From contig JBJEPE010000010.1 in assembly GCA_051881075.1 (NCBI GenBank), positions 1-64,000 on the forward strand: a stretch of DNA of 64,000 nt. Direction: 5' to 3'. The DNA is from RUG14223 sp051881075 (GTDB taxonomy: Bacteria > Bacillota > Clostridia > Oscillospirales > Acutalibacteraceae). How positions within the stretch are numbered: position 1 is the stretch's first letter; each line of letters starts with the position of its first letter. The notes under the pieces were generated by a model, which worked only from the letters and a program-made list of their open reading frames with translations, ran no database searches and was not told where the DNA came from. Positions 18,447 through 26,479 of this stretch are shown piece after piece. The position numbers and the translations under genes were made by a program.

Positions 18447-18998
18447 TTAAGATATTCTATCATCATAGTGGGCACGCTCTCCGCCTATATATTTAGGACG
18501 TGTTCTGGCACAGATTATAGGTGCATGACCTATTGTTTTAACGGATAATCTTACAGGTACGGCAACCTTTTTAAGGTGCATACCTATGAGCGTACCGCCT
18601 ATATCAATACCGGCATCTGCGCTGATATCTTCTACGGCGCACGGCTCTTTGAATGCTTTGTAGGCTGCGGTTGCGAATGAGCCGCCTGCCTTTGGCTGAG
18701 GTACTGCATTAACTATAGGGATGCGTAGCTTATCGGCAAGTTCACGTTCGATTATGATTGCCCTGTTAAGGTGTTCACAACACTGTGCGGCAAGGTAAAT
18801 TCCTTTTTCGCATAATGTTGGGTATATTCCGCTAAATATGGCGTCTGCAATATCCGTGCTGGAGCAGGTTCCGATTTTGTTGCCGCCTACCTCGCTTGAC
18901 GAGCATCCTATAACCATGATATCGCCGCTTTTAAGATGTGCGGCTTCTATAAGCTCTGAAACAGCCTGTTTTGCGCTGTTTGTAATTTCAGTAAACAT
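18447..18998 (-). CDS. UPF0340 (YwlG-like, TIGR01440) family protein
   Basis: This 183-residue protein belongs to the conserved UPF0340 family, best known as Bacillus YwlG, whose function is not settled. Family features are GCSSSEVGGNKIG near residue 31, CCEHLNRA in the middle, and a glycine-rich IDIGGTLIGMHLKKV segment. A gaggc site precedes the ATG. It is the first gene after a leader with two inverted repeats. Confidence 0.85.
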   Translation of the reverse strand: MFTEITNSAKQAVSELIEAAHLKSGDIMVIGCSSSEVGGNKIGTCSSTDIADAIFSGIYPTLCEKGIYLAAQCCEHLNRAIIIERELADKLRIPIVNAVPQPKAGGSFATAAYKAFKEPCAVEDISADAGIDIGGTLIGMHLKKVAVPVRLSVKTIGHAPIICARTRPKYIGGERAHYDDRIS

Positions 18999-19026
18999 AT
19001 ATATGCCTCTTTTTTATTAAAATATT

Positions 19027-19048
19027 TGCAGTATCTTGCAATACTGCA
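19027..19048. promoter_or_regulatory. Palindrome in the UPF0340 leader
   Basis: A perfect 8-bp inverted repeat (TGCAGTAT-cttgca-ATACTGCA) ends about 30 bases upstream of the start codon. It could be an operator or a small RNA hairpin. Confidence 0.4.
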
Positions 19049-19109
19049 TTGTGTTTTATAAAGTGTTTTTTATGGGCAGTTAAAGCCACCTGAAAGCACC
19101 TGTATAAAT

Positions 19110-19183
19110 ATTATACGGTCATGCTTTTATAGCTATTTTAATATATGAGTAATAAAAGTAATTAAAACAGATATAAAAGCATG
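19110..19183 (-). promoter_or_regulatory. Candidate promoter with a 12-bp inverted repeat
   Basis: On the minus strand a TATAAT box lies at 19115-19110. One arm of a perfect 12-bp inverted repeat (CATGCTTTTATA, 19120-19131, with TATAAAAGCATG, 19172-19183) ends only four bases before it, covering the -35 side. That placement suits a repressor or activator site. No clear -35 hexamer is present. Confidence 0.35.
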
Positions 19184-19204
19184 GCATTATTTAATACTTA
19201 ATCA

Positions 19205-19236
19205 AGGGCATCCGACAAACTTAAATCGGATGCCCT
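19205..19236 (-). terminator. Terminator-like hairpin downstream of ispH-rpsA
   Basis: An 11-bp perfect stem (agggcatccga with tcggatgccct) with a 10-base loop lies 62 bases after the stop. The T-richness beyond it is moderate on the minus strand. Confidence 0.65.
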
Positions 19237-19297
19237 CGTGTTTTAATACATTGTGCGACAAATTATTTGTCTACAAGCTTTGTATTGATTTTAAAAA

Positions 19298-21385
19298 TTA
19301 TTCAGCCTCTACAGGTGCCTCTTCTGCAACAGGTGCTTCCTCTGCGGCAGGTGCATCTTCCGTTGCAGGTGCTTCCTCTGCAGCAGGTGCCTCCTCTGCA
19401 ACAGGAGTTTCCTCTACGGCAGGAGCTTCCTCTACAGGTACGTCTGCTTCAAGTAACTCTCTTATAGAAAGGCTGATGCGCTTCTTCTCAAGGTCAATAG
19501 CTGTAATCTTAGCTTTTACAACTTGTCCTATGGAAAGCTCATCCTGTGGCTTGTCGATTCTGCGGTTAGCAATTTGAGAGATGTGAATAAGACCGTCAAT
19601 ACCCGGTAAAATTCTTGCGAATGCACCAAATGCTGTCATGCCTACGATAGTAACCTCTGCAACTGTACCTACAGGATAGTCACGCTTGAGGATCTCCCAT
19701 GGATTGTCTTCTGCTCTCTTATATCCGAGAGAAATTGTACCCTTTTCGGCGTCGAAGTCCTTAACGTAAACCTCAACTGTATCGCCAACGTTTACAACCT
19801 CTGACGGATGCTTAATTCTTGTCCATGAAAGCTCAGAGATATGTATCATTCCGTCAATGCCGCCGATGTCAACAAATGCACCGTAGCTTGTAAGTGACTT
19901 AACAACGCCTGTGTATGCCTTGCCAACCTCAACAGAAGCCCAGAATGCCTCTCTTTGCTTTGCTTTTTCCTCTTTAAGTACAGAGCGGATAGAACCAACC
20001 GCACGTCTGCGTCCCTTGTTTACCTCGATTATACGAAGCTTAACGGGCTTCTTAAGTAACTCTTCAATAGGATCTGTGCGAGAAAGTGTAGCCTGTGATG
20101 CAGGAACAAATACACGGATACCGTTAGAGATAGCAATAACGCCACCCTTGATTATTTCTGTAACAACGCCGTCAAGTACCTCGCCTGATTCGCAAGCGGC
20201 CTCGATTATCTCCCAGCCCTTAACGGAATCAACACGTCTTTTAGAAAGCATTATTGTACCCTCTTGATCATTTGTACGCATAATCAAAAGCTCAAGCTCG
20301 TCACCGATTTTAACAAGATCTTCAACCTTAGCGGTAGGATCGTTTGATAATTCATCAAGCGGAATAAAACCTGCTTGCTTTCTGCCTACCTCAACAGAAA
20401 CCTCGTTAGGTGTTATACCTACAACGATACCACGCACTCTTTCATCTGTATTAAAATTTTTGAGGGATTCCTCTAACATCTCCTCAAAATTTTGCTCTGT
20501 TGACTCACTTGTTTCACCGGAATTTGTTTTTAAAATTTCTGACATAGTTTCCAGTACCTCCTTTATAATACTCGCCGGCGTTGATGCACCGGCGGTTATG
20601 CCTATGCAGGCTGCCCTTTTAATGGCAGCTACGGGTAGATTTTCCGACGTTTCAGTAAGATAAGTTTCATGGCAAAAACGCTTACAAATATCATATAGCT
20701 TCAATGTATTTGAGCTGTTTTTACCGCCTATAACTACCATAAGGTCGGATTTTTTGGCCAGACTCTCCGCCTCGGCCTGTCTATCTGATGTAGCATTACA
20801 TATTGTATCAAAAAATTTTGCATTTGTATATACTTTTTTTACGGTTTTTAAACAATTTTTCCATTCTGTCACATCAAAGGTGGTTTGAGCCACTATACAA
20901 AGGTTATTTTGCACCAAATTTGGGTATTTTTTTGCCAATTCTTCAAGTTCTTGGTTATTCTTGAATATGTAGCTTAACCCATAGCAATGTCCCTGTATGC
21001 CCTGCACCTCAGGATGATTTTTGTCGCCGGCTATGAGTACGGTTTTACCCTCAAGTGACGCCTTGCTTACAAGCTTATGAATTTTAGATACAAACGGACA
21101 GGTGGCGTCAAAGCAATCAAGCCCCAGTTTGTCTATTTCATCCTTAACCGCCTGAGTAACTCCGTGCGACCTTATTATTACCGTTGAGCCCTGCAATGCT
21201 TCTTTAGGCTCGTTTATTATTTTAACGCCCTTTCTCTCAAGCTCAGATACTACCTGTGCATTGTGGATTATCGGGCCTAATGTGCAAACATTGTTTTTTG
21301 TTTCCAGCAGCTCATAAACCTTACTTACCGCTCTGTTTACTCCAAAGCAAAATCCGGCCGTAGCCGCTACTGTTATTTGTGCCAT
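19298..21385 (-). CDS. ispH: Fused HMBPP reductase (IspH) and 30S ribosomal protein S1
   Basis: Residues 1-280 are IspH, the iron-sulfur enzyme that makes isopentenyl and dimethylallyl diphosphate in the last MEP step. The three cluster cysteines C13, C96 and C196, and H41, H74, H124 and E126, are all present. Residues 281-640 are S1-like, with four S1 RNA-binding domains (about 311-382, 393-462, 478-550 and 562-635). An Ala-Glu-Pro tail of seven six-residue repeats (650-691) ends the protein. This fusion is known in Clostridia. A strong internal ribosome binding site precedes M281 in frame, so free S1 may also be made. It is last in a cmk-plsC-ispH run. Confidence 0.95.
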   Translation of the reverse strand: MAQITVAATAGFCFGVNRAVSKVYELLETKNNVCTLGPIIHNAQVVSELERKGVKIINEPKEALQGSTVIIRSHGVTQAVKDEIDKLGLDCFDATCPFVSKIHKLVSKASLEGKTVLIAGDKNHPEVQGIQGHCYGLSYIFKNNQELEELAKKYPNLVQNNLCIVAQTTFDVTEWKNCLKTVKKVYTNAKFFDTICNATSDRQAEAESLAKKSDLMVVIGGKNSSNTLKLYDICKRFCHETYLTETSENLPVAAIKRAACIGITAGASTPASIIKEVLETMSEILKTNSGETSESTEQNFEEMLEESLKNFNTDERVRGIVVGITPNEVSVEVGRKQAGFIPLDELSNDPTAKVEDLVKIGDELELLIMRTNDQEGTIMLSKRRVDSVKGWEIIEAACESGEVLDGVVTEIIKGGVIAISNGIRVFVPASQATLSRTDPIEELLKKPVKLRIIEVNKGRRRAVGSIRSVLKEEKAKQREAFWASVEVGKAYTGVVKSLTSYGAFVDIGGIDGMIHISELSWTRIKHPSEVVNVGDTVEVYVKDFDAEKGTISLGYKRAEDNPWEILKRDYPVGTVAEVTIVGMTAFGAFARILPGIDGLIHISQIANRRIDKPQDELSIGQVVKAKITAIDLEKKRISLSIRELLEADVPVEEAPAVEETPVAEEAPAAEEAPATEDAPAAEEAPVAEEAPVEAE
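19313..19438 (-). repeat. Seven in-frame 18-bp tandem repeats coding the acidic S1 tail
   Basis: Each unit encodes a six-residue block of the form (A/V)-(A/V/T)-E-E-(A/T)-P. The nucleotide units are similar but not identical. Such tracts can change copy number without breaking the frame. Confidence 0.85.
20543..20564 (-). promoter_or_regulatory. Internal ribosome binding site at the IspH/S1 junction
   Basis: On the minus strand the codons for K-E-V contain AAAGGAGGT (20564-20556), a full anti-Shine-Dalgarno match. An in-frame ATG (20545-20543, M281) comes ten bases later. It would give a 415-residue S1 protein of ordinary layout, starting MSEILKTNS. Confidence 0.7.
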
Positions 21386-21417
21386 AATATCCTCTGTTAT
21401 CAGGCTTCTTTGGTGCT

Positions 21418-21452
21418 TTTCTCCGCAACGGTTTCATTATTTTGCGGAGAAA
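21418..21452. repeat. Hairpin between plsC and ispH
   Basis: An 11-bp perfect stem (tttctccgcaa with ttgcggagaaa) fills much of the 79-base gap. No T-run follows on either strand, so it may be an RNA processing or stability site rather than a terminator. Confidence 0.5.
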
Positions 21453-21464
21453 CGTATTTATCAC

Positions 21465-22085
21465 CTAAAAGCTCTTTTTATCTCTTTCACGCATTTCGCT
21501 TATAACGCCCATTATTTTACGTGACAAATTGCGATATTCCGAACCTGTACCCTCAACTATTCCAAAATCCTCCGGCATTATAGGATCACCGAAAGAAATA
21601 ATGGTCTTGCTGAACGGCTTGACAAATTGATTTTTTGGTGTTACACAAACCGGAATTATCGGTGACTGAGTTTGATATGCCATTAAAGCGACACCTGTTT
21701 TAGGCCTTAATAATTCGCCTGTTTTAGAACGTGTACCCTCAAAGAAAATGAGTAAAACCTCATCGTTGTTTAGTATTTCTTCTGCCTGATTTATCGCTTT
21801 GCCATCGCCTGCGCCTCTCTCAATAGGGAAAGCGCCCATCTTTTTCAAGAATGCCGATATAAACTTATTCTTAAAAAGCTCTATCTTGGCTATCGGTCTA
21901 AGCGGTCTTTTCTGACCTAAAATAATGTAAACGGGATCAATAAAAGAAATGTGGTTACTGCAAAGAATATATCTACCTGTTTCAGGTAAGTTATCACGGT
22001 TATTGAACTTGTATCTATAAAGCAAAAAGCATATAGGACGTCCAACAGCACGTACGAATCTATAGAAAATAGTACCTTTCTTCAT
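21465..22085 (-). CDS. plsC: 1-acyl-sn-glycerol-3-phosphate acyltransferase (PlsC family)
   Basis: The 206-residue membrane-associated enzyme adds the second acyl chain to lysophosphatidic acid, making phosphatidic acid. The catalytic NHxxxxD box (SNHISFID, near residue 41) and the EGTRS box are both present. Its ATG shares a base with the cmk stop (TAATG). The order cmk-plsC-ispH-rpsA is a conserved Clostridia cluster. Confidence 0.93.
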   Translation of the reverse strand: MKKGTIFYRFVRAVGRPICFLLYRYKFNNRDNLPETGRYILCSNHISFIDPVYIILGQKRPLRPIAKIELFKNKFISAFLKKMGAFPIERGAGDGKAINQAEEILNNDEVLLIFFEGTRSKTGELLRPKTGVALMAYQTQSPIIPVCVTPKNQFVKPFSKTIISFGDPIMPEDFGIVEGTGSEYRNLSRKIMGVISEMRERDKKSF

Positions 22086-22747
22086 TACAGCTTCCTCCTA
22101 ATAATTTGCAAAAGGCGGTCAATCGCCTCTTCCAGAGTATCGTCAGAGGTATCTGCTATTACGCTGTCATCTGCCGGTTTAAGCGGAGCTATCTCTCTGT
22201 GAGAGTCGTTGTAATCTCTCTCGATTATGTCGTTTAGTACATCCTCGTACTTAACGTCCATACCTTTTTCAAGCAGTTCCTTACAACGTCTTTCGGCTCT
22301 TACTTGTGCAGATGCGGTAAGAAATATCTTTATCTGTGCATTAGGCAATACTACGGTACCTATATCTCTGCCGTCCATGATAACGTTATTTTTCTTAGCA
22401 AGATCTCTTTGCAAGTCAAGCAAATAAGCTCTTACGGCACCTATAGCAGAAACCTTACTTGCCATCATTGATGCGTTTGGTGTGCGAATCTCTTCGGAAA
22501 CATCTTCGCCGTTTAAGAATACATGCTGTACGCCGTCAATAAATTTAAGCTCAACACTTATGCCGCTTAGCAGTGCGTTTAATGAATTACCGTCTGACAA
22601 ATCAGTATTGCTGCGTGTAGCGGCAAGTCCGATAGTTCTGTAAAGAGCACCGGTGTCAACGTATATGTAACCAAGCTGTGCGGCTACACGTCGTGCTATG
22701 GTACTTTTGCCTGCGCCGGCAGGCCCGTCAATGGCTATTGATATCAT
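22085..22747 (-). CDS. cmk: Cytidylate kinase
   Basis: Cmk phosphorylates CMP and dCMP for nucleotide synthesis. The 220-residue protein starts with IAIDGPAGAGKST (P-loop) and has the family motif DGRDIGTVVLP and an RDYNDSHREIAPL segment. I start it at the ATG at 22747; the frame extends to a GTG at 22765, but that codon sits in the gtgaaagga ribosome binding site. It is the first gene of the translationally coupled cmk-plsC pair. The 181 bases upstream to the flavoprotein gene show no clear terminator. Confidence 0.95.
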   Translation of the reverse strand: MISIAIDGPAGAGKSTIARRVAAQLGYIYVDTGALYRTIGLAATRSNTDLSDGNSLNALLSGISVELKFIDGVQHVFLNGEDVSEEIRTPNASMMASKVSAIGAVRAYLLDLQRDLAKKNNVIMDGRDIGTVVLPNAQIKIFLTASAQVRAERRCKELLEKGMDVKYEDVLNDIIERDYNDSHREIAPLKPADDSVIADTSDDTLEEAIDRLLQIIRRKL

Positions 22748-22928
22748 TGCAAAAAGTCCTTTCACTTATATAATACTACTAATATAATAACTTGATTTTA
22801 TAAATTTATGTCTGTTTTGTAAAGTTCTTGCATCATATACCGTTATATAATAAAAATATGACAATTTTAAAAAAACTTTGTCCGTAAGCTATCAGATAAC
22901 GGCAAAAATGATAAGTTTTAAATTGCAT

Positions 22929-24191
22929 TTATTCGCCGCTGAGTGCAGCCCATGCGGCGCATTGTCCTGCAAGATGTCCTGTTGAAAACGCAATTTGCAG
23001 ATTATATCCCCCGGTATAGGCGTCTACATCTATTACCTCACCTGCAAAGTAAAGCCCTTTAACAAGTTTTGATTCCATAGTATTGGGTTTAATTTCAGAA
23101 ACTTTAACTCCGCCTGAGGTGATTATTGCCTCCTCAATAGGTCTGAATCCGTCAGCGGAAACAGGCAAAGCCTTAAGTAATTCAACCAGCCTGCTGCGCT
23201 GCTCCTTAGTTACAGAATGGCACTTAGTATCTGTAGGAATACCGGAAAGTGCGACTATAACAGGGATAAGCTTATGAGGCAGAAGCTCACCGAGAGAATT
23301 GATTATATCTTTATTTAAATTTTTTGAGAAATCACGCTGTAAACGCACATCAAGCTGTTGTTCGGAAAGTGCAGGTTTAAGGTCGATTTTTACAGTATAT
23401 GCACCCTTATATATATTCTTCATATGAGCGGATGCGCTGAGTATAAGCGGACCTGAAATTCCAAAGTGAGTAAACAGCATTTCTCCGAAATCATTATAAA
23501 TTACTTTATTGTTTTTGTTAGCTACAACGCATATGCTTACGTTTTTTAGCGACAGTCCCTGTAGTTCCTTGCAGAACTCATCACTTGATACTATAGGCAC
23601 AAGTGATGCTTTTGGCGTTATAACGGTATGGCCTGCCTGCTGTGCAAGCATATATCCGTCACCTGTAGAGCCTGTACCGGGGTAAGATTTACCTCCGCAG
23701 GCTATTATGACGGTATTTGCAAATATAGCTTTACCTTTTACGGTTTTAACACCTTTAACGGTATTGTCCTCTATAATAAGCGATTTTACCGTATCGTTGA
23801 TAAGCTTACAGTTACGGCGCTTAATAGCGGCAAATAGCGTATCTACAACATCCATGGCTTTATCGGATTCCGGAAAAACACGTCTGCCTCGTTCGGTCTT
23901 TGTTTTAAGCCCGTTTTGCTCAAAAAAACCTATAGTATCGGTAGGGGTAAAGCTGTTTACCGCACTGTACAAAAACCTGCCGTTTGTAGGCACGTTTGCT
24001 ATAAGCTCATCCGGTGTGCAGTTGTTTGTTATGTTACAGCGACCCTTTCCCGTAATAAGAAGCTTACGGCCGATTTTTTCGTTTTTTTCTATCAACGCTA
24101 CGTGTGCGCCGTTGTCAGCGGCGGTGATAGCCGCAAAAGTACCTGCCGCACCTGCACCGATTATCAGAACATTGCTTTCGGTACCGCTCAT
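22929..24191 (-). CDS. NAD(P)/FAD-dependent oxidoreductase, HI0933/BaiN-like flavoprotein
   Basis: The 420-residue flavoprotein has an N-terminal dinucleotide fold (LIIGAGAAGTFAA), then the family mark GKGRCNITNNC, a second FAD contact (IIACGGKSYPGTGSTGDGY) and a C-terminal GGYNLQIAFSTG. The family is often annotated as aminoacetone oxidase or BaiN; its physiological substrate is uncertain here. Its ATG shares a base with the stop of the RpiR-type regulator upstream. It commonly precedes cmk in Clostridia. Confidence 0.88.
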   Translation of the reverse strand: MSGTESNVLIIGAGAAGTFAAITAADNGAHVALIEKNEKIGRKLLITGKGRCNITNNCTPDELIANVPTNGRFLYSAVNSFTPTDTIGFFEQNGLKTKTERGRRVFPESDKAMDVVDTLFAAIKRRNCKLINDTVKSLIIEDNTVKGVKTVKGKAIFANTVIIACGGKSYPGTGSTGDGYMLAQQAGHTVITPKASLVPIVSSDEFCKELQGLSLKNVSICVVANKNNKVIYNDFGEMLFTHFGISGPLILSASAHMKNIYKGAYTVKIDLKPALSEQQLDVRLQRDFSKNLNKDIINSLGELLPHKLIPVIVALSGIPTDTKCHSVTKEQRSRLVELLKALPVSADGFRPIEEAIITSGGVKVSEIKPNTMESKLVKGLYFAGEVIDVDAYTGGYNLQIAFSTGHLAGQCAAWAALSGE

Positions 24192-25060
24192 TATATTTCC
24201 TCCTCATGCTTTTGGTAAATTTCGTATTCGTCCCATTTACCTTCAAGCATATTAAAGGTCTTGATAACGTCATCCTTTTTCTCTATTACAGTTGCGGCAA
24301 TAAGCGCATTAATAAGGCTTAGCGGCGCAACCAGAGAGTCGACTACCGATACCATATCACTACGTGCAAGCAATACATGGTCGGCAGGGGCTACTAGGGG
24401 AGAGCTTAAGCTGTCGGTAATCGCTATTACAGAGGCACCTGCATCCTTGGCAAAGCGCATAGCCTGTACCGCAGATGAGGAGTACCTTGGAAAGCTTATA
24501 CCTATCATAACGTCATTTTTATCTATTCTGAAAAGCTTTTCGTAAATTTGTGCCTTACCTGTTGTGTTTATTACTCTTACATTTTCAAAAATAAGCTCAA
24601 AGTAATATCCTAAGAAATTAGCCAGAGCCGAAGAACTGCGTACCGCAAAAATATATATGTTCCTTGCGTTGACTATAGATTTTACTGCCGCCTTAAAGTC
24701 CTCTCTGGACGTTTCCTCCAGAGTACGGCGTATTTTTTCTATATCCTGTTCAAGAACGGTATCAAGAGCGTTATCGGTGGTTATTTTATTCTCGGTAATT
24801 TCTATGCGCTGTACGGATGTTAGCTTATCACGCAGCATCTCCTGTATAGCGCTCTGCATTTTAGGGTATCCGTCATAACCAAGCTCAACTGCAAAGCGCA
24901 CTACTGTTGATTCACTTACTCCTACGGCTATACCTAGCTTAGCGGCGGTCATAAATGCGGCATTTTCATAGTGATTGATTATATAATCAGCTATTGCACG
25001 CTGACCCTTTGACAGGTTTGGCATTCTTGATTCAATTTTAGAAAGAAAATGTTTAGACAT
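24191..25060 (-). CDS. MurR/RpiR-family transcriptional regulator
   Basis: The 289-residue protein has an N-terminal HTH_6 DNA-binding domain (about residues 1-75) and a C-terminal SIS sugar-phosphate-binding domain (about 125-255). Regulators of this type sense phosphorylated sugars. The start is placed at the ATG at 25060, nine bases after gtgagg; the longer frame uses a GTG within that site. It is translationally coupled to the flavoprotein gene and follows aspS by 43 bases without a terminator. Confidence 0.88.
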   Translation of the reverse strand: MSKHFLSKIESRMPNLSKGQRAIADYIINHYENAAFMTAAKLGIAVGVSESTVVRFAVELGYDGYPKMQSAIQEMLRDKLTSVQRIEITENKITTDNALDTVLEQDIEKIRRTLEETSREDFKAAVKSIVNARNIYIFAVRSSSALANFLGYYFELIFENVRVINTTGKAQIYEKLFRIDKNDVMIGISFPRYSSSAVQAMRFAKDAGASVIAITDSLSSPLVAPADHVLLARSDMVSVVDSLVAPLSLINALIAATVIEKKDDVIKTFNMLEGKWDEYEIYQKHEEEI

Positions 25061-25103
25061 TCTTGTATACCTCACTTACTGTGAGCTTTGGCGCAAGCGT
25101 TAA

Positions 25104-26477
25104 TTATGGGCGAATTCTATCTCTGTCACGTGGGAATGCGGTTGCTTGCTTAATTGTTTCAAGTCCCAGAATGTTCTGAACTATTCTTTCAAGTCCAAGT
25201 CCCATTCCTCCGTGCGGTGGCATACCGTACTTGTGCATTGTCAGATAATCCTCAAAGTCAGTAATATCCATCTCGCGTGCTTTCATTTTAGCTACCTGCA
25301 TATCATAGTCATGTATGCGCTGTCCGCCTGTAGTAACCTCAAGTCCGTTTAAAAGCATATCAAAGCTTAGTGTGTACTCAGGGTTTTCGGGATCATCCAT
25401 AGCATAGAAAGGACGCTTAACCGTAGGATAATGCGTAATAAATACGATAGGTGTGTTGTAATTCTTGAGGAAATACTCGCCAAGCCACTTTTCTTCATCA
25501 GGAGCAAAATCAGGCTCGTTTAAGCACTTTTCGCCGTATCCGCCCGGATGTGCGTCTGCAAAAAGCTTTTTGGCGTCTGTAAATCTTATCTTCGGGAAGG
25601 ACGTAAGCTCAGGTAAACGCTTGCCCTTACCAAGGTACATTTCAAGCTCTGCGGCATACTCATTGTTGAGTACCTCAAACATATACTTGAACATTCTTGC
25701 CTCTATCTCCATTAAATCTTCAAAAGACTTGATAAATCCCATTTCAAGGTCAAGTCCCTGAAATTCGTTGATATGACGGTTAGTGCTGTACTTCTCTGCA
25801 CGGAAAACAGGGCCTACGGTATATACCTTCTGGAATACGCCAACCATTATCTGCTTGTACATTTGAGGACTTTGGTTAAGATATGCCTTTCTGCCAAAGT
25901 AATCTACTTCAAACATATCTGCGCCGCCCTCTGCACCTGCCGATACCATCTTAGGCGGAACAAACTCTGTAAAGCCCTCATTACGTAAGAAATTACGGAA
26001 TGAGTACATTACGCCGTCTGCTATTTTTAATATAGCTCTTGTCTTGGGGTTCCTGAGTGAGAGTACTCTGTTATCAAGCAATGTGTTAAGGTTAAGCTGT
26101 TCAATTTTCTTATCGTTACCTATCTCTATAGGCGGTACCTCAGCCTTGCCCGATATTCTTGTCATCTCATCAATGCGGATATCAAATCCGAGGCGGCTTC
26201 TCTCCTCATAGATAAGTGTACCGTCAATGATAACGCATTCTTCTACGCTGTAATCCTTAAGGTTGCAGTTTGACTTACCCTCTTCCCAAACACATTGAAA
26301 AACACGTCTGGCAGAGCGAATATTTACGAATGCGAAACCGCTCATTTCCTTGATTCTGTGAATTGTGCCTTCGACCTCGATTTTTTCGCCGTCCTTGATC
26401 TCTCCTGCGTTAAAGCGATCAATTATATACTCTATGTCACGAGTATTTGCGACTTTTTCATAGTTTACAAATTCCAT
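25104..26477 (-). CDS. aspS: Archaeal-type aspartyl-tRNA synthetase, probably non-discriminating
   Basis: This is a class IIb synthetase of 457 residues, much shorter than the roughly 590-residue bacterial AspRS because it lacks the GAD insertion. An N-terminal OB-fold binds the anticodon (about residues 20-115). Motif 2 (VFRAEKYST) and motif 3 (GMGLGLERIV) are clear. It follows gatB by two bases in a gatC-gatA-gatB-aspS unit. Enzymes of this kind often charge both tRNA-Asp and tRNA-Asn with aspartate, and GatCAB then amidates Asp-tRNA-Asn. The non-discriminating property is inferred from family and context. Confidence 0.92.
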   Translation of the reverse strand: MEFVNYEKVANTRDIEYIIDRFNAGEIKDGEKIEVEGTIHRIKEMSGFAFVNIRSARRVFQCVWEEGKSNCNLKDYSVEECVIIDGTLIYEERSRLGFDIRIDEMTRISGKAEVPPIEIGNDKKIEQLNLNTLLDNRVLSLRNPKTRAILKIADGVMYSFRNFLRNEGFTEFVPPKMVSAGAEGGADMFEVDYFGRKAYLNQSPQMYKQIMVGVFQKVYTVGPVFRAEKYSTNRHINEFQGLDLEMGFIKSFEDLMEIEARMFKYMFEVLNNEYAAELEMYLGKGKRLPELTSFPKIRFTDAKKLFADAHPGGYGEKCLNEPDFAPDEEKWLGEYFLKNYNTPIVFITHYPTVKRPFYAMDDPENPEYTLSFDMLLNGLEVTTGGQRIHDYDMQVAKMKAREMDITDFEDYLTMHKYGMPPHGGMGLGLERIVQNILGLETIKQATAFPRDRDRIRP

Positions 26478-26479
26478 GG

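Noticed and set aside
19047..19103. preQ1-type riboswitch in the UPF0340 leader
   Set aside because: There is an A-rich tail after a short GC stem, but the stem pairs poorly and the loop is too short for the class.
19313..19438. Regular repeats that might be a CRISPR or satellite array
   Set aside because: They are 18-bp units with no spacers and lie in frame at the end of rpsA.
21418..21452. Terminator between plsC and ispH
   Set aside because: The stem is perfect but no T-run follows on either strand.
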